Shown here piece after piece: positions 34,702-44,100 of a stretch of 45,186 nt of DNA. Source of the stretch: Bacteroidota bacterium (GTDB lineage Bacteria > Bacteroidota > Ignavibacteria > UBA10030 > BY39). The translations under genes were made by a program, and so were the position numbers. The notes below the pieces were generated by a model. The model saw only the letters and a program-made list of their open reading frames with translations. It searched no databases and was not told where the DNA came from. Location of the stretch: positions 1 through 45,186 of the forward strand of contig JASEGV010000018.1 in NCBI GenBank assembly GCA_030017895.1. The letters run 5' to 3'. How positions within the stretch are numbered: the first letter of the stretch is position 1; the number at the start of each line of letters is the position of its first letter.

Positions 34702-34706
34702 AATAA

Positions 34707-36872
34707 ATGAGCGACATTTATCAACATCGCGGCGAAACTATTTATCTGGTTCTAATCTATCATCAGCATCAACCGATATATATTGATTACGAAAAAGATC
34801 ATCTGGTCGCTCCGTGGGTTCGAACCCATTCAACAAAAGATTATTATCGTATGCCTGCGATGGTGCAAAAATATCCTAATGTTCATTGCACGATGAATCT
34901 CACACCCTCACTCTTAAAGCAAATTGAAGAATATTATCTTCGTCGGCTAAAACCAAATATCAATCGTAAGACCGATGTTCTTTTCGATTTATTGATTAAA
35001 CCGGCAGAGAAATTTACTCGGAAGGATATCCACAACTTATATAAAACTGCGTGGAGTGCATTAAGCGTTAACGAAGTTGTAAGAAAGAGATTCCCTGAAT
35101 TCGATTTACTCCATTCCGAATTTACACAAGCGCTGAAAAATAACTTCGAGCTTAACAATCGCAAAAAGCTTCGGGAACTCAAATTCTGGTTCCCACTTGC
35201 AAACTTTGATCTTGATTTTCTTGAAGCACCTATGAAGTTAACAGATGGAACGATAATAGATATCAGTGATATAGTTGAACGTAAAGCTGACCATAAATAC
35301 TACTTACGCAAACCAGTAACCGAAGCCGATTGCCAGCGATTAGCAGTAGTAACTTACAAATTGATGTCGAATATAATTCCAATCCATAAAAAATTAGCGT
35401 ACGACTCAAAAACTAATACCGGGCAAATCGAACTAATTACTACACCGTTCAATCACCCGATTATTCCTTTGATCTGCAATTCGGATGTCGGTAAAGTATG
35501 TATGCCTCATCATCAATTTCCCAAAAAATTTTCGTATCCTGATGATGCAAAAGAACAGGTGAAACAGGCGATCAAGTTTTATAAAGAAAAATTTGGAACA
35601 CTACCTATAGGACTTTGGCCCTCGGAAGGTTCAGTGAGCGAAGAAGCTCTCGAAATATTTTTAAGTTGCGGCATTAAGTGGGTTGCGACTGATATGCAAA
35701 TTTTACGGAAATCTTCGAATGATCACTCATCACATCTTACACCGTATAAATATAAAGATTCTGACGGAGCGATATTTTTCCGTGATACCGAATTATCGGA
35801 CAGGGTAAGTTTTAAATATCAGTATTTAGAGGGCGAAGAAGCGGCTGATGATTTTATAAAATATGTGCTTACACAGGGACATCGCGAAAAAAAACGTGAA
35901 CGAATTTTAACTGTGATTATGGACGGGGAGAATGCTTGGGAATGGTTCCACCGCGATTATGAGGGAAAAGAATTTTTGAATGCCCTTTATCGTAAGTTAG
36001 AAAAATTATTCCATACACGACAGATAGTTACAGTAACACCTGCTGAATTAATTTACGGTAATCCAAAGCGAAATATTCCTCCCCATCCTATCGAAGGTTT
36101 ACCAAAGTTGCCGCATCTTGCGCCGGGTTCCTGGATTCAGGGCGATTTCAGTAAATGGGTAGGGAGTAAAGAAAAAAATCAAGAATGGGAACTGCTGCTG
36201 CAAGTCCGCTCGGATTTAGAGAAACATAAAGTGCCTCACTGTGATTCTAAGAAATTAAAACTTAAATCGAAATTATGGTATGCTAATCAAGCGTGGCACG
36301 AAATGTACGCCGCCGAAGGTTCAGATTGGTTCTGGTGGGCAGGTGAGAATCAGGAATCGCCATCGAATAAAAAACCTTTTGATGAATTATTTTTGCAACG
36401 GATCGAAAGAGTTTATACAAATGCGAATAAAGCCGGATATAAATTACAGTTACCCAATTTTCCTAAGACTCAAGCAACGACAACTATCATAAAGCGTCCT
36501 GTTACAAAAATAAAAACAATGCAAACAGGTAGGAAGATGGTACGGGTTATTTTTTTGTGCGACGCACGCAAAGTTAGTGTTAAAGAATCGATTTATATTG
36601 CAGGGAACGTGGAGGAATTAGGCGAATGGAATCCCAACTCAGTGAAAATGTACGACGACGCTACACACGGCGACATAAAAGCAAAAGACGGTATTTGGGC
36701 ATTGGAAGTTCAACTACCTGAAGGGAAAGAAATTTCTTATAAATATACAAACAGCGGCAAACCGGGTGTGTGGAGCAGCTCTGAAGAATTTCCCGCACAC
36801 AATCGCACCGCTATTATTAATGCAGACAATGAAAACAAACATATTGTTAAAGATTTATTTGGTAAATTATAA
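34707..36872 (+). CDS. GH57 family alpha-amylase-type enzyme with C-terminal carbohydrate-binding-like domain
   Basis: 721 residues. The GH57 barrel begins with YLVLIYHQHQPIY (HQHQP 19-23). The predicted nucleophile is Glu307 in GLWPSEGSVSEEAL and the acid/base Asp406 in IMDGENAWEWF; GSDWFWWAGEN comes later. These match the COG1449 alpha-amylase/alpha-mannosidase branch. Residues from about 612 (VRVIFLCDARKVSVKESIYI, GNVEELGEWN, KYTNSGKPGVWSS) look like a CBM20/48 starch-binding-type beta-sandwich. No signal peptide is seen, so an intracellular glycogen-processing role is likely. It lies 5 bp after the receiver gene. Confidence 0.9.
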   Translation: MSDIYQHRGETIYLVLIYHQHQPIYIDYEKDHLVAPWVRTHSTKDYYRMPAMVQKYPNVHCTMNLTPSLLKQIEEYYLRRLKPNINRKTDVLFDLLIKPAEKFTRKDIHNLYKTAWSALSVNEVVRKRFPEFDLLHSEFTQALKNNFELNNRKKLRELKFWFPLANFDLDFLEAPMKLTDGTIIDISDIVERKADHKYYLRKPVTEADCQRLAVVTYKLMSNIIPIHKKLAYDSKTNTGQIELITTPFNHPIIPLICNSDVGKVCMPHHQFPKKFSYPDDAKEQVKQAIKFYKEKFGTLPIGLWPSEGSVSEEALEIFLSCGIKWVATDMQILRKSSNDHSSHLTPYKYKDSDGAIFFRDTELSDRVSFKYQYLEGEEAADDFIKYVLTQGHREKKRERILTVIMDGENAWEWFHRDYEGKEFLNALYRKLEKLFHTRQIVTVTPAELIYGNPKRNIPPHPIEGLPKLPHLAPGSWIQGDFSKWVGSKEKNQEWELLLQVRSDLEKHKVPHCDSKKLKLKSKLWYANQAWHEMYAAEGSDWFWWAGENQESPSNKKPFDELFLQRIERVYTNANKAGYKLQLPNFPKTQATTTIIKRPVTKIKTMQTGRKMVRVIFLCDARKVSVKESIYIAGNVEELGEWNPNSVKMYDDATHGDIKAKDGIWALEVQLPEGKEISYKYTNSGKPGVWSSSEEFPAHNRTAIINADNENKHIVKDLFGKL

Positions 36873-36885
36873 AGGAAATGATTAG

Positions 36886-37299
36886 ATGAAATTTCACACC
36901 GAATACCTTTGGATGAACACAAAAAAACAGAGAGATTATATCAACATAACAAACGATGTTGAAGAAATTTTACAACGCAGCGGAATTAAAGAAGGAATGA
37001 TATTAGTATCGGCGATGCACATTACGGCTGGTGTGTATATCAACGACGCAGAGTCGGGTTTGATTCAAGATATCGATGAGTGGCTTGAAAAATTGGCGCC
37101 GTTCAATCGCGAATACAGGCACCATCGGACGGGCGAAACTAACGGCGATGCACATCTGAAAAGTTTGCTGATTCATCACGAGGTCATCGTTCCTGTTACA
37201 AATGGTCGTTTCGATTTTGGACCCTGGCAGCAGATATATTATGCCGAATTCGATGGACTACGTCGAAAAAGGGTAATCGTCAAAGCGATGGGCGAATAG
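36886..37299 (+). CDS. YjbQ-family protein (UPF0047)
   Basis: 137 residues, the standard length. [20 protein letters not shown] and [15 protein letters not shown], then [13 protein letters not shown], are the conserved YjbQ blocks; His and Asp/Glu in these form the metal and active site. Members show weak thiamine-phosphate synthase activity in vitro; the physiological role is unclear. It follows the GH57 gene by 13 bp with AAAGGAAA as a ribosome binding site. Confidence 0.92.
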   Translation: MKFHTEYLWMNTKKQRDYINITNDVEEILQRSGIKEGMILVSAMHITAGVYINDAESGLIQDIDEWLEKLAPFNREYRHHRTGETNGDAHLKSLLIHHEVIVPVTNGRFDFGPWQQIYYAEFDGLRRKRVIVKAMGE

Positions 37300-37302
37300 T
37301 GT

Positions 37303-37331
37303 TTGCAAAAGTTTTCTGATTAGTTTATATT
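37303..37331 (+). promoter_or_regulatory. Sigma70-like promoter for the GWxTD gene
   Basis: TTGCAA (37303-37308) and TATATT (37326-37331) are exactly 17 bp apart, starting 3 bp after the yjbQ stop and about 27 bp before the GWxTD ATG. It uses the same -10 hexamer as the korA and prs candidates. Confidence 0.45.
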
Positions 37332-37357
37332 AATTTAGAAAAAATGAAAGAAAAAAA

Positions 37358-38749
37358 ATGAAATTTAAACTCATATTTATCATATCCCTATCCTTCCTGA
37401 TATATATAAATTTATACGGTCAAATAATATCACCAAAACATAATTTACAATTGAATGTGGATTTAACACGTTTTTTTGGCGACGAATCGAATGTACTTTT
37501 TGAAACTTATTATAGCTTCCGTACCGATGAGCTGTCATATAAATCCAACGACGGGGTGTTTAGCGGTGGTATAAATATATCCGTGGGAATAAAGCAAGGC
37601 GAAAGTGTTGTTGAAACAGACCACTGGACTGTCCCAAGTAATGCGACCGATTCATCTATATTAACGATTGGTAAAACCCTCGTTGGTGTAAGGAAATATT
37701 TTTTGAAACCGGGCGAATATGATTTTAAAATTATTGCAATCGATCTCAATGATAAATCGCGGGTTGACAGTTTACAGTTCCCGATAAATATTTCTCTTTT
37801 CCCCACTGATAGGGAAGCAATCAGCGATATCCAAATCTGTTCGTCAATTAAACAAATACCGAAAGATGAGAACAACATATTTTATAAAAATACTTTAGAG
37901 GTAATTCCGAATGCGAGTCTCCTTTTCGGTCCCGGTTTACCAATTCTATATTATTATCTTGAAGGTTACAATCTCCTTCAGAAAGATTCATCCGAAGAAT
38001 ACATGCTGAAAACATCAGTATTAGATGCCACGGGCAAGGAAATAATTACGCACGAGAAAAACAAGAAGCGTGTTAACAATTCCAGTGTCGAGGTTGGCAC
38101 AATAAATACTACATCACTTAAAGGCGGAACTTACAATCTTAAAATTTCGATAAGCGATACGGTTAAACGAACAGCAGCAGTTTCTATGAAGCGATTTTTT
38201 ATTTATAAACCCGGTCAGATCGATTCGCTGGGTACATTATCTTCCGGTGGGATGGTCAGCAGCGAATATGCTTTGATGGCCGATAATGATGTCCAAGAAG
38301 AATACGAATTGCTTTCATATATTATTACCGATGCCGAAAAAAAACAATTTGGAAAATTGACCGAATTAGATGCAAAGAGAAAGTTCTTGTATGATTTTTG
38401 GAAGCGTCGCGATATCAATCCTTCTACTACGATAAATGAATTCAAGGAGGAATATATGAAGCGTGTGGCATTTGTTAAGCAAACTTATTCAGCTTCATTC
38501 AAGAAAGGTTGGAAAACAGATCGTGGCAGAGTTTATATTGTTTATGGACCGCCAGATGATGTAGAACGTTATCCGAGTTCTTATGACGCTGAACCTTATG
38601 AGATATGGAATTACAATTCAATTCAAAATGGTGTAATTTTTATTTTTGTCGATCGCGCTGGACAGGGAGATTACCGCCTTGCTCACTCGAACCATCGGAA
38701 CGAATTGCAAGACGAAAATTGGTACAATCAAATTAAGAAAGCAAGATAG
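37358..38749 (+). CDS. GWxTD-domain secreted protein
   Basis: 463 residues. A signal peptide (about 1-21, LIFIISLSFLIYINLYG) precedes a beta-rich region. The C-terminal GWxTD domain begins at GWKTDRGRVYIVYGPPDDV (384-402), continues YEIWNYNS and ends DRAGQGDYRLAHS. GWxTD proteins occur in Ignavibacteria, Acidobacteria and related groups; the function is unknown, with periplasmic or surface location inferred from the signal peptide. It has its own promoter and is followed 8 bp later by the acyltransferase gene. Confidence 0.88.
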   Translation: MKFKLIFIISLSFLIYINLYGQIISPKHNLQLNVDLTRFFGDESNVLFETYYSFRTDELSYKSNDGVFSGGINISVGIKQGESVVETDHWTVPSNATDSSILTIGKTLVGVRKYFLKPGEYDFKIIAIDLNDKSRVDSLQFPINISLFPTDREAISDIQICSSIKQIPKDENNIFYKNTLEVIPNASLLFGPGLPILYYYLEGYNLLQKDSSEEYMLKTSVLDATGKEIITHEKNKKRVNNSSVEVGTINTTSLKGGTYNLKISISDTVKRTAAVSMKRFFIYKPGQIDSLGTLSSGGMVSSEYALMADNDVQEEYELLSYIITDAEKKQFGKLTELDAKRKFLYDFWKRRDINPSTTINEFKEEYMKRVAFVKQTYSASFKKGWKTDRGRVYIVYGPPDDVERYPSSYDAEPYEIWNYNSIQNGVIFIFVDRAGQGDYRLAHSNHRNELQDENWYNQIKKAR

Positions 38750-38757
38750 TTGAATGA

Positions 38758-39633
38758 ATGAAAAATCAGATAGAATATCTTTTATTTAGATTCTTTCGTT
38801 TCATTATTCTAAATCTTTCTTTAAAGAATGCACAACAGTTAGGTTTAAAATTAGCTAATATTTTTTTTATAATTTTAACACGCCGCAAACAAATTGCTGC
38901 CGATAATTTAAGGCAGGCTTTTCCTGAAAAATCCGATAAGGAAATTTTAAGAATCGCAAAAAACGCATTCCAAAATTTTGGAATTACAATAGTTGAATTA
39001 TTATGGTTCCCCCGCCTTACTCCTGAAATCCTCGATAATCTTATAAAGTATAAGAACTTAGAATTAATGATGAACCGTTATAAGGAAGGGAAGGGAGTGA
39101 TAATGCTTTCGGGACACTTCGGAAATTGGGAACTGCTGGCTTTTGCTACCGGTTTTATATCCAAAATTTCTATGATTATGATTGCCAAAACCCAAACTAA
39201 TTTGTTGGTGGATAAGATAATTAATGAGCACCGGACATTGTTTGGAAACAAAGTAGTTCCAATGGAAGTAGCAGTGCGCGAAGTCTTGAGCTCTTTAAAT
39301 AAAGGTGGTATTGTGGCGATGATTGCAGATCAAAGCGCCCCCAAAGAGAGTCTCTTTGTGAATTTTTTCGGAAAAAAGGTTGCTACATTTCAAGGACCTG
39401 CGGTGTTCGGTTTACGCACCGGCGCTGCAATGCAAATGGGAATAATTATACGTAAACCGGATTTTACTTATGAAGTTATAATCGAAGAAATTCAAACTTC
39501 CGACCTGACCGAATACAACGAAGCCAATGTGTACGAACTGACCCAAAGGCATACCGCAGTTCTGGAAAAATATATCCGCTTATATCCCGAACAATGGATG
39601 TGGACACATAGGCGTTGGAAAAATATTAAATGA
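38758..39633 (+). CDS. Lipid A-type lysophospholipid acyltransferase (LpxL/HtrB family)
   Basis: 291 residues. An N-terminal hydrophobic region (about 8-40), the ADNLRQAFPEKSDKEI segment, and the acyltransferase motif SGHFGNWELL with His120 and Glu125 (HxxxxE), followed by ADQSAPKESLFVNFFGKKV, are those of LpxL/LpxM-type enzymes. It would add a secondary acyl chain to a lipid A precursor at the inner-membrane cytosolic face. It overlaps the next heptosyltransferase by 4 bp, in line with LPS core assembly. Confidence 0.92.
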   Translation: MKNQIEYLLFRFFRFIILNLSLKNAQQLGLKLANIFFIILTRRKQIAADNLRQAFPEKSDKEILRIAKNAFQNFGITIVELLWFPRLTPEILDNLIKYKNLELMMNRYKEGKGVIMLSGHFGNWELLAFATGFISKISMIMIAKTQTNLLVDKIINEHRTLFGNKVVPMEVAVREVLSSLNKGGIVAMIADQSAPKESLFVNFFGKKVATFQGPAVFGLRTGAAMQMGIIIRKPDFTYEVIIEEIQTSDLTEYNEANVYELTQRHTAVLEKYIRLYPEQWMWTHRRWKNIK

Positions 39634-40679
39634 ATATCAGCGGGAAGATACTGATTTTTCAAACTGCATTTATCGGTGATGTGATTTTAACCTTATCGAT
39701 GGTTCAGCTTCTTAAAAAAAGATATCCGATAGTCGAAATCGATTTTGTTGCAACCAAGCGAGCATCCGATGTTTTGCAAAATCATCCGGATATTAATGAA
39801 ATTATAATTTATGATAAATATGGAGATGATAAAGGTCGTAAAGGTTTCAAAAGGTTAACAAATTTATTGAAATCGAAAAAATATGATGCTGCTATTGTTC
39901 CGCATCGATCGATACGAAGTGCCCTCCTGATTTATTTATCTAAAATAAAAACGAGAATAGGATTTAATAGGAGTGCGGGCAGGATATTATTTACTCATAT
40001 CGTAAAGTATCGTTACGATTTACATGAGGCAGAACGGAACATCTCACTTCTAAAACCATTATTAATTGAAACCCAGAAAAAGGAATTGCCGCGACTTTAT
40101 CCGAGTATAGCTGATAAAAAAGTCGTAGATAAAATCTTATTTGAAGAAGAAATCTTGGATACGAACCGTCTAATCGGTATTGCACCCGGTTCGGTTTGGA
40201 ATACAAAGCGTTGGACGAAAGAAGGTTATCTTCAGTTAGTGCGGAAATTACTTTCAGAAAAATATGTCGTTTGCTTGCTCGGTGGGAAAGAAGATGTAAA
40301 ACTTTGCAACGAAATTATTAATAACACGTCTATCGGAGGTGTAATCAACTTAGCGGGTAAACTTACTCTGCTTCAATCTGCTGAATTAATTCGCCGCTGT
40401 CGTGTGTTAATTACTAACGACAGTTCACCTGTTCATCTTGCGGCGGCAGTTGATATTCCGGTTGTTGCGATATTCGGTGCAACGGTACCCGCTTTCGGTT
40501 TCGGACCGTTCAGCGAGGGGAGCATTGTAGTTGAAATTAATGATTTAAAATGCCGCCCCTGCGCCATACACGGCGGCAATATATGCCCGATTGGGACTTT
40601 CGATTGTATGAAAAGAATAACACACGAGATGGTTTTTGAGAAGGTTATGAGTGCGTTTAATAGGAAGTTGGGAAGATGA
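39630..40679 (+). CDS. GT9 heptosyltransferase-type glycosyltransferase
   Basis: 349 residues, GT-B fold. KILIFQTAFIGDVILTLSMV at the start and ITNDSSPVHLAAAVDIPVVA followed by IFGATVPAFGFGP near 265-300 are the ADP-heptose:LPS heptosyltransferase II signatures. It acts on lipid A-core in the cytosol before export. It overlaps the acyltransferase gene (ATGA). The cysteine-bearing end CRPCAIHGGNICPIGTFDC is common in this family. It is a second, divergent copy relative to the gene at 31761-32873. Confidence 0.93.
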   Translation: MNISGKILIFQTAFIGDVILTLSMVQLLKKRYPIVEIDFVATKRASDVLQNHPDINEIIIYDKYGDDKGRKGFKRLTNLLKSKKYDAAIVPHRSIRSALLIYLSKIKTRIGFNRSAGRILFTHIVKYRYDLHEAERNISLLKPLLIETQKKELPRLYPSIADKKVVDKILFEEEILDTNRLIGIAPGSVWNTKRWTKEGYLQLVRKLLSEKYVVCLLGGKEDVKLCNEIINNTSIGGVINLAGKLTLLQSAELIRRCRVLITNDSSPVHLAAAVDIPVVAIFGATVPAFGFGPFSEGSIVVEINDLKCRPCAIHGGNICPIGTFDCMKRITHEMVFEKVMSAFNRKLGR

Positions 40680-40701
40680 TCAGGTAAAAGGTTGATTATT
40701 C

Positions 40702-40731
40702 TTGAATGTTGATTTTATTTTGTTATATTTG
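40702..40731 (+). promoter_or_regulatory. Bacteroidota-type promoter of the restriction/KAP locus
   Basis: TTG (40702-40704), then 19 bp, then TATATTTG (40724-40731), matching the Bacteroidota -33/-7 pattern (TTTG, about 19 bp, TAnnTTTG). TATATT could also serve as a sigma70 -10. The GTG start of the HsdR remnant is 34 bp further on. No stem-loop is seen in 40680-40764. Confidence 0.45.
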
Positions 40732-40764
40732 AACATTGTAATCATATAAAGAGAACGCGAATTA

Positions 40765-41166
40765 GTGTCCTACAGAATTAGTGAACAAAAAACTCGTTAC
40801 AGCTTAATCGATCCCCAGCTTAAAAAAGCCGGATGCCTGTCCGCCGAAGTGTTATTCACGATGGTGGAGAATCTTTCTGACCGAACACAGGTGAGTTTTG
40901 AAATCTCTGTGACAGGATATGACACCACGTATGAGACTGTTGCATGCAAAGCGTTCGATGAGTTTATACTTGAGCATAACTATGACGCCGACCAATCCAG
41001 ATTTTTACGTGCTGTGCAGACTGTTTTCCTACAGCGAAGAAAATTAGAGCTTGCCGATTTGTATGAGGAACCATTTACTAATTTTGGCGTGAATGCAATT
41101 GAAAAACTATTTGGGGAGAGCGAGATTGCAGATTTACTTGAATTGACTAAGGGGTTTATGATATAA
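40765..41166 (+). pseudogene. HsdR (type I restriction R subunit) collapsed to N- and C-terminal ends
   Basis: 133 residues from GTG 40765. Residues 1-24 (SYRISEQKTRYSLIDPQLKK) are the HsdR N-terminal start (SExxTRxxLIDPxLxxAGW). Residues from about 65 (AFDEFILEHNYDADQSRFLR, RRKLELADLYEEPFTNFG, LFGESEIADLL) are the extreme C-terminal helical domain. The nuclease and the DEAD helicase motor, about 700 or more residues in normal HsdR, are missing, yet the frame is intact. It cannot cleave or translocate DNA. A retained adaptor role (MTase docking) is conceivable but unproven. It precedes the KAP gene by 20 bp. Confidence 0.8.
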
Positions 41167-41186
41167 ACAAAAGAAAGAATATTTAT

Positions 41187-44100
41187 ATGCAGAAATTGAA
41201 AATTATAACAGATGATCCATCGTTTACCAGTGGTATTTATAAAAAAGAAGAAGATGCTTTTAACCATGAGGCTTTCGCACAGACAGTTTTCAGGGTAGTA
41301 CAGGATAACGACCCACCTCTCACTGTAGGCTTATTTGGTGGTTGGGGTGTTGGTAAAACATCGATAGTAAATTTACTAAAATCAAAGTGCAAGGGTAATG
41401 GCCATAGCTTCATATATTTCAATGCTTGGCAATACTCTGGAGATTCATTTCGCAGACAGTTTCTTCTTACTGTTGCTGGTTCAGAAGATATCATTACAGA
41501 AGAATCTGAAAGACAAACTGCCGGCGAAAGGTTACAAAAATTGAGCTACAAAGATATTAAGGCTAAAAAGAAAGAAACCTTTCACTGGTCAAAAGCTGGA
41601 TTCAAAAATCTAGGGATCTTCCTGTTGACAGTAGCGATTGGCATATTGTTTATTATTTGGGGTGGTTGGACAACGCATATTGCTTCACTTGGTGCAGGAA
41701 TCTTCATATTAGTAGCCAGCATCATTGCAATAATTTACCAACGCCTTGAACAAATCATTCGCGTTGATGTAGAAACTATTGTTGATCCACAGTTAATCTT
41801 TCCAGAACAGTTCACTGAAGAATTTCATGGAATGATTACTAAGGCAATGAAGAAAAATGGTAGCAAGAAAATCATAATTGTTATTGATGATCTCGATCGA
41901 TGCGATATCGACACAATAAAAGATGTTTTAGTATCATTGAAAAATTTCCTTGGCAATAACCAGTGCTTTTTTATCATTCCAATGGATGATTCTTCTGTGG
42001 TTCAGATGTTCAAGGGCAAGAATACTAATTTTGGTTATGAGCAGCTTAGAAAGTATTTCACCGTTTCGCTGCGTATTCCTGCCTTTCATCAAGAGGACTT
42101 GCTTCATTTTGCACGGGAAGTGTCCGCAAAATACGAGATCCCCACGAGCATTGTATATATTGCAGCTGTAGGTTATTGCCGTGATGCAAGGAAGATCAAA
42201 CATTTCCTGAATATGTTTCAGCTCAAATATGCTCTCGCAGAGGAACGTGCAAAAGCTGGATACTTAGGTGATTTAAGTCTTGAAGGTGTTATCGACCAAT
42301 TAGCGAAACTTGTAGTTTTGGAATATCAATTCCCAGAATTCTTCCAGTTCATTTCGTTAAATCCTGAAACTATTGATACATTCGATCAGGCCGCGAGAGA
42401 CTTAGAGCCAGTTGAGCTTGCGAAAATGACGTGGAAAGAATTCGGTGAAGGTTACACGGGAATTGATGATCTCTGGCGCAACCAACCAGGGCTTCGCCAG
42501 TTTCTCCGTGCTACAGACAACGTTCAGCTGAACAATTTTGAGTTATTATCAAAACTCAAAACATCAAATCAAGAATTTACGCTTGGTGAATTTGGTATTC
42601 GGTTGCGTAAATGGATTGAACAAGGAATCGATTTTGAGTATGACATACATTTAACTGCTGAGTACCTTAGCTCTAATGGTAGATCAATAGTTGACGCACT
42701 TTCCACATGGTTAAATCCTGATGTGCCACCTGTGGCCAAGCGTGCTTATATAAGTGCGAAACGTATACTCGGTATGAAGATGCTTCAAAAGGAAATTCAA
42801 GCTGATCTTGCTAGAAGTACTATATCCATCGTTTTACACCCGAAAATTGCGATGACTATATCTGTACAAGATGCAGTTATCTTACTAGACAATCTTGATT
42901 TAACCGGACAGTTTCAACAAAGTACTTTCGTTAAGAAGATGATTCAGGAAATTTTTGTCATAGATAGATATGAACCAGAGTATTGGCGACTGATAGGTCA
43001 TAAGGCAATTAAGAAAATACTTAGTATGCATAGGGAAGCTGTACAAAACATAGACCTTGTTGTACAGAAGTGGTTATCAACCTTGAAGACTGTACCAGAA
43101 AAGGAATTATTTGTCTACGGTATAAGTCAAGTTCAGTTGTCAAAGGATGAGAGAACAGGATTGGGATTGATCTTCCCTTCAAATGATTTACTTACTTCTC
43201 TTGCAGCATCAATTTCCACAGAAAGTGTTGAGTTGAACAAAGCGATCTTTGCACTGTTAACTGACGAGAAGAATCCAGAAAGTTTTTCAGAAAAACAAAT
43301 AGGTTTGGGCAAAAAGCTCTCTGTGGTATTTAGTGAGAGCATAGTAGATGATAAGATGTCTTCGACCTTACTTTTCACTTGTGAGGCAATACGTGAAATG
43401 CCTGATTGGCTTGACGCTGAAAGTGCAAATACTGTCAGTTCATTAATTATTAATCAATATAAAAAATACACTGCAAACAGTGAGCTTGAACAAGCACTAT
43501 TAGAAACTTTGCTTCTTTGCTATCCTTCACTTAAGGATGTTGCTCAGACGAAGAAAGTCAAAGACAGTTACGATTCCTTTGCCGATCTATTGCCACCCGA
43601 TAGATTTGAAACCCATATCGAAAGAATATTACTTGGACCGTTCGACGAGACAAGTATTTTGGAGGTGCTAATACCTGAAAGTTTGAATCGAAGAATATCG
43701 TCAATTGAAAGGGAAATTGAATCTCCCGATGACACAATTATAGGCAACGCTAGATTATGCCGCAAGTACAAACAATATATTGGCGAAGAAAAGTATAACG
43801 AACTGCTCTCAAAACTCTTCAATCTAAAAGATGCTAATGCGATAGAGGGTTGGAGTCCATTCATGGTAGAGGAAATTACACAATCAAACGATGAGCGGGT
43901 AAATTCGTTACTTGACAGTACTGTGTCATCTTTAAAGAATTCGTCTCTGCCAAAAGCAGCACGCGAGCATTATGGCAAACTTCTGATAAAAATTCTTTAT
44001 GATGAAATAACAGTGAGCAGAGGTAAATCCTATTATGAAATGCTGTTCGTATTATTAGGGGATGACGACCTTGTAAATGTAGGTTTTGTTGTGGATAGCT

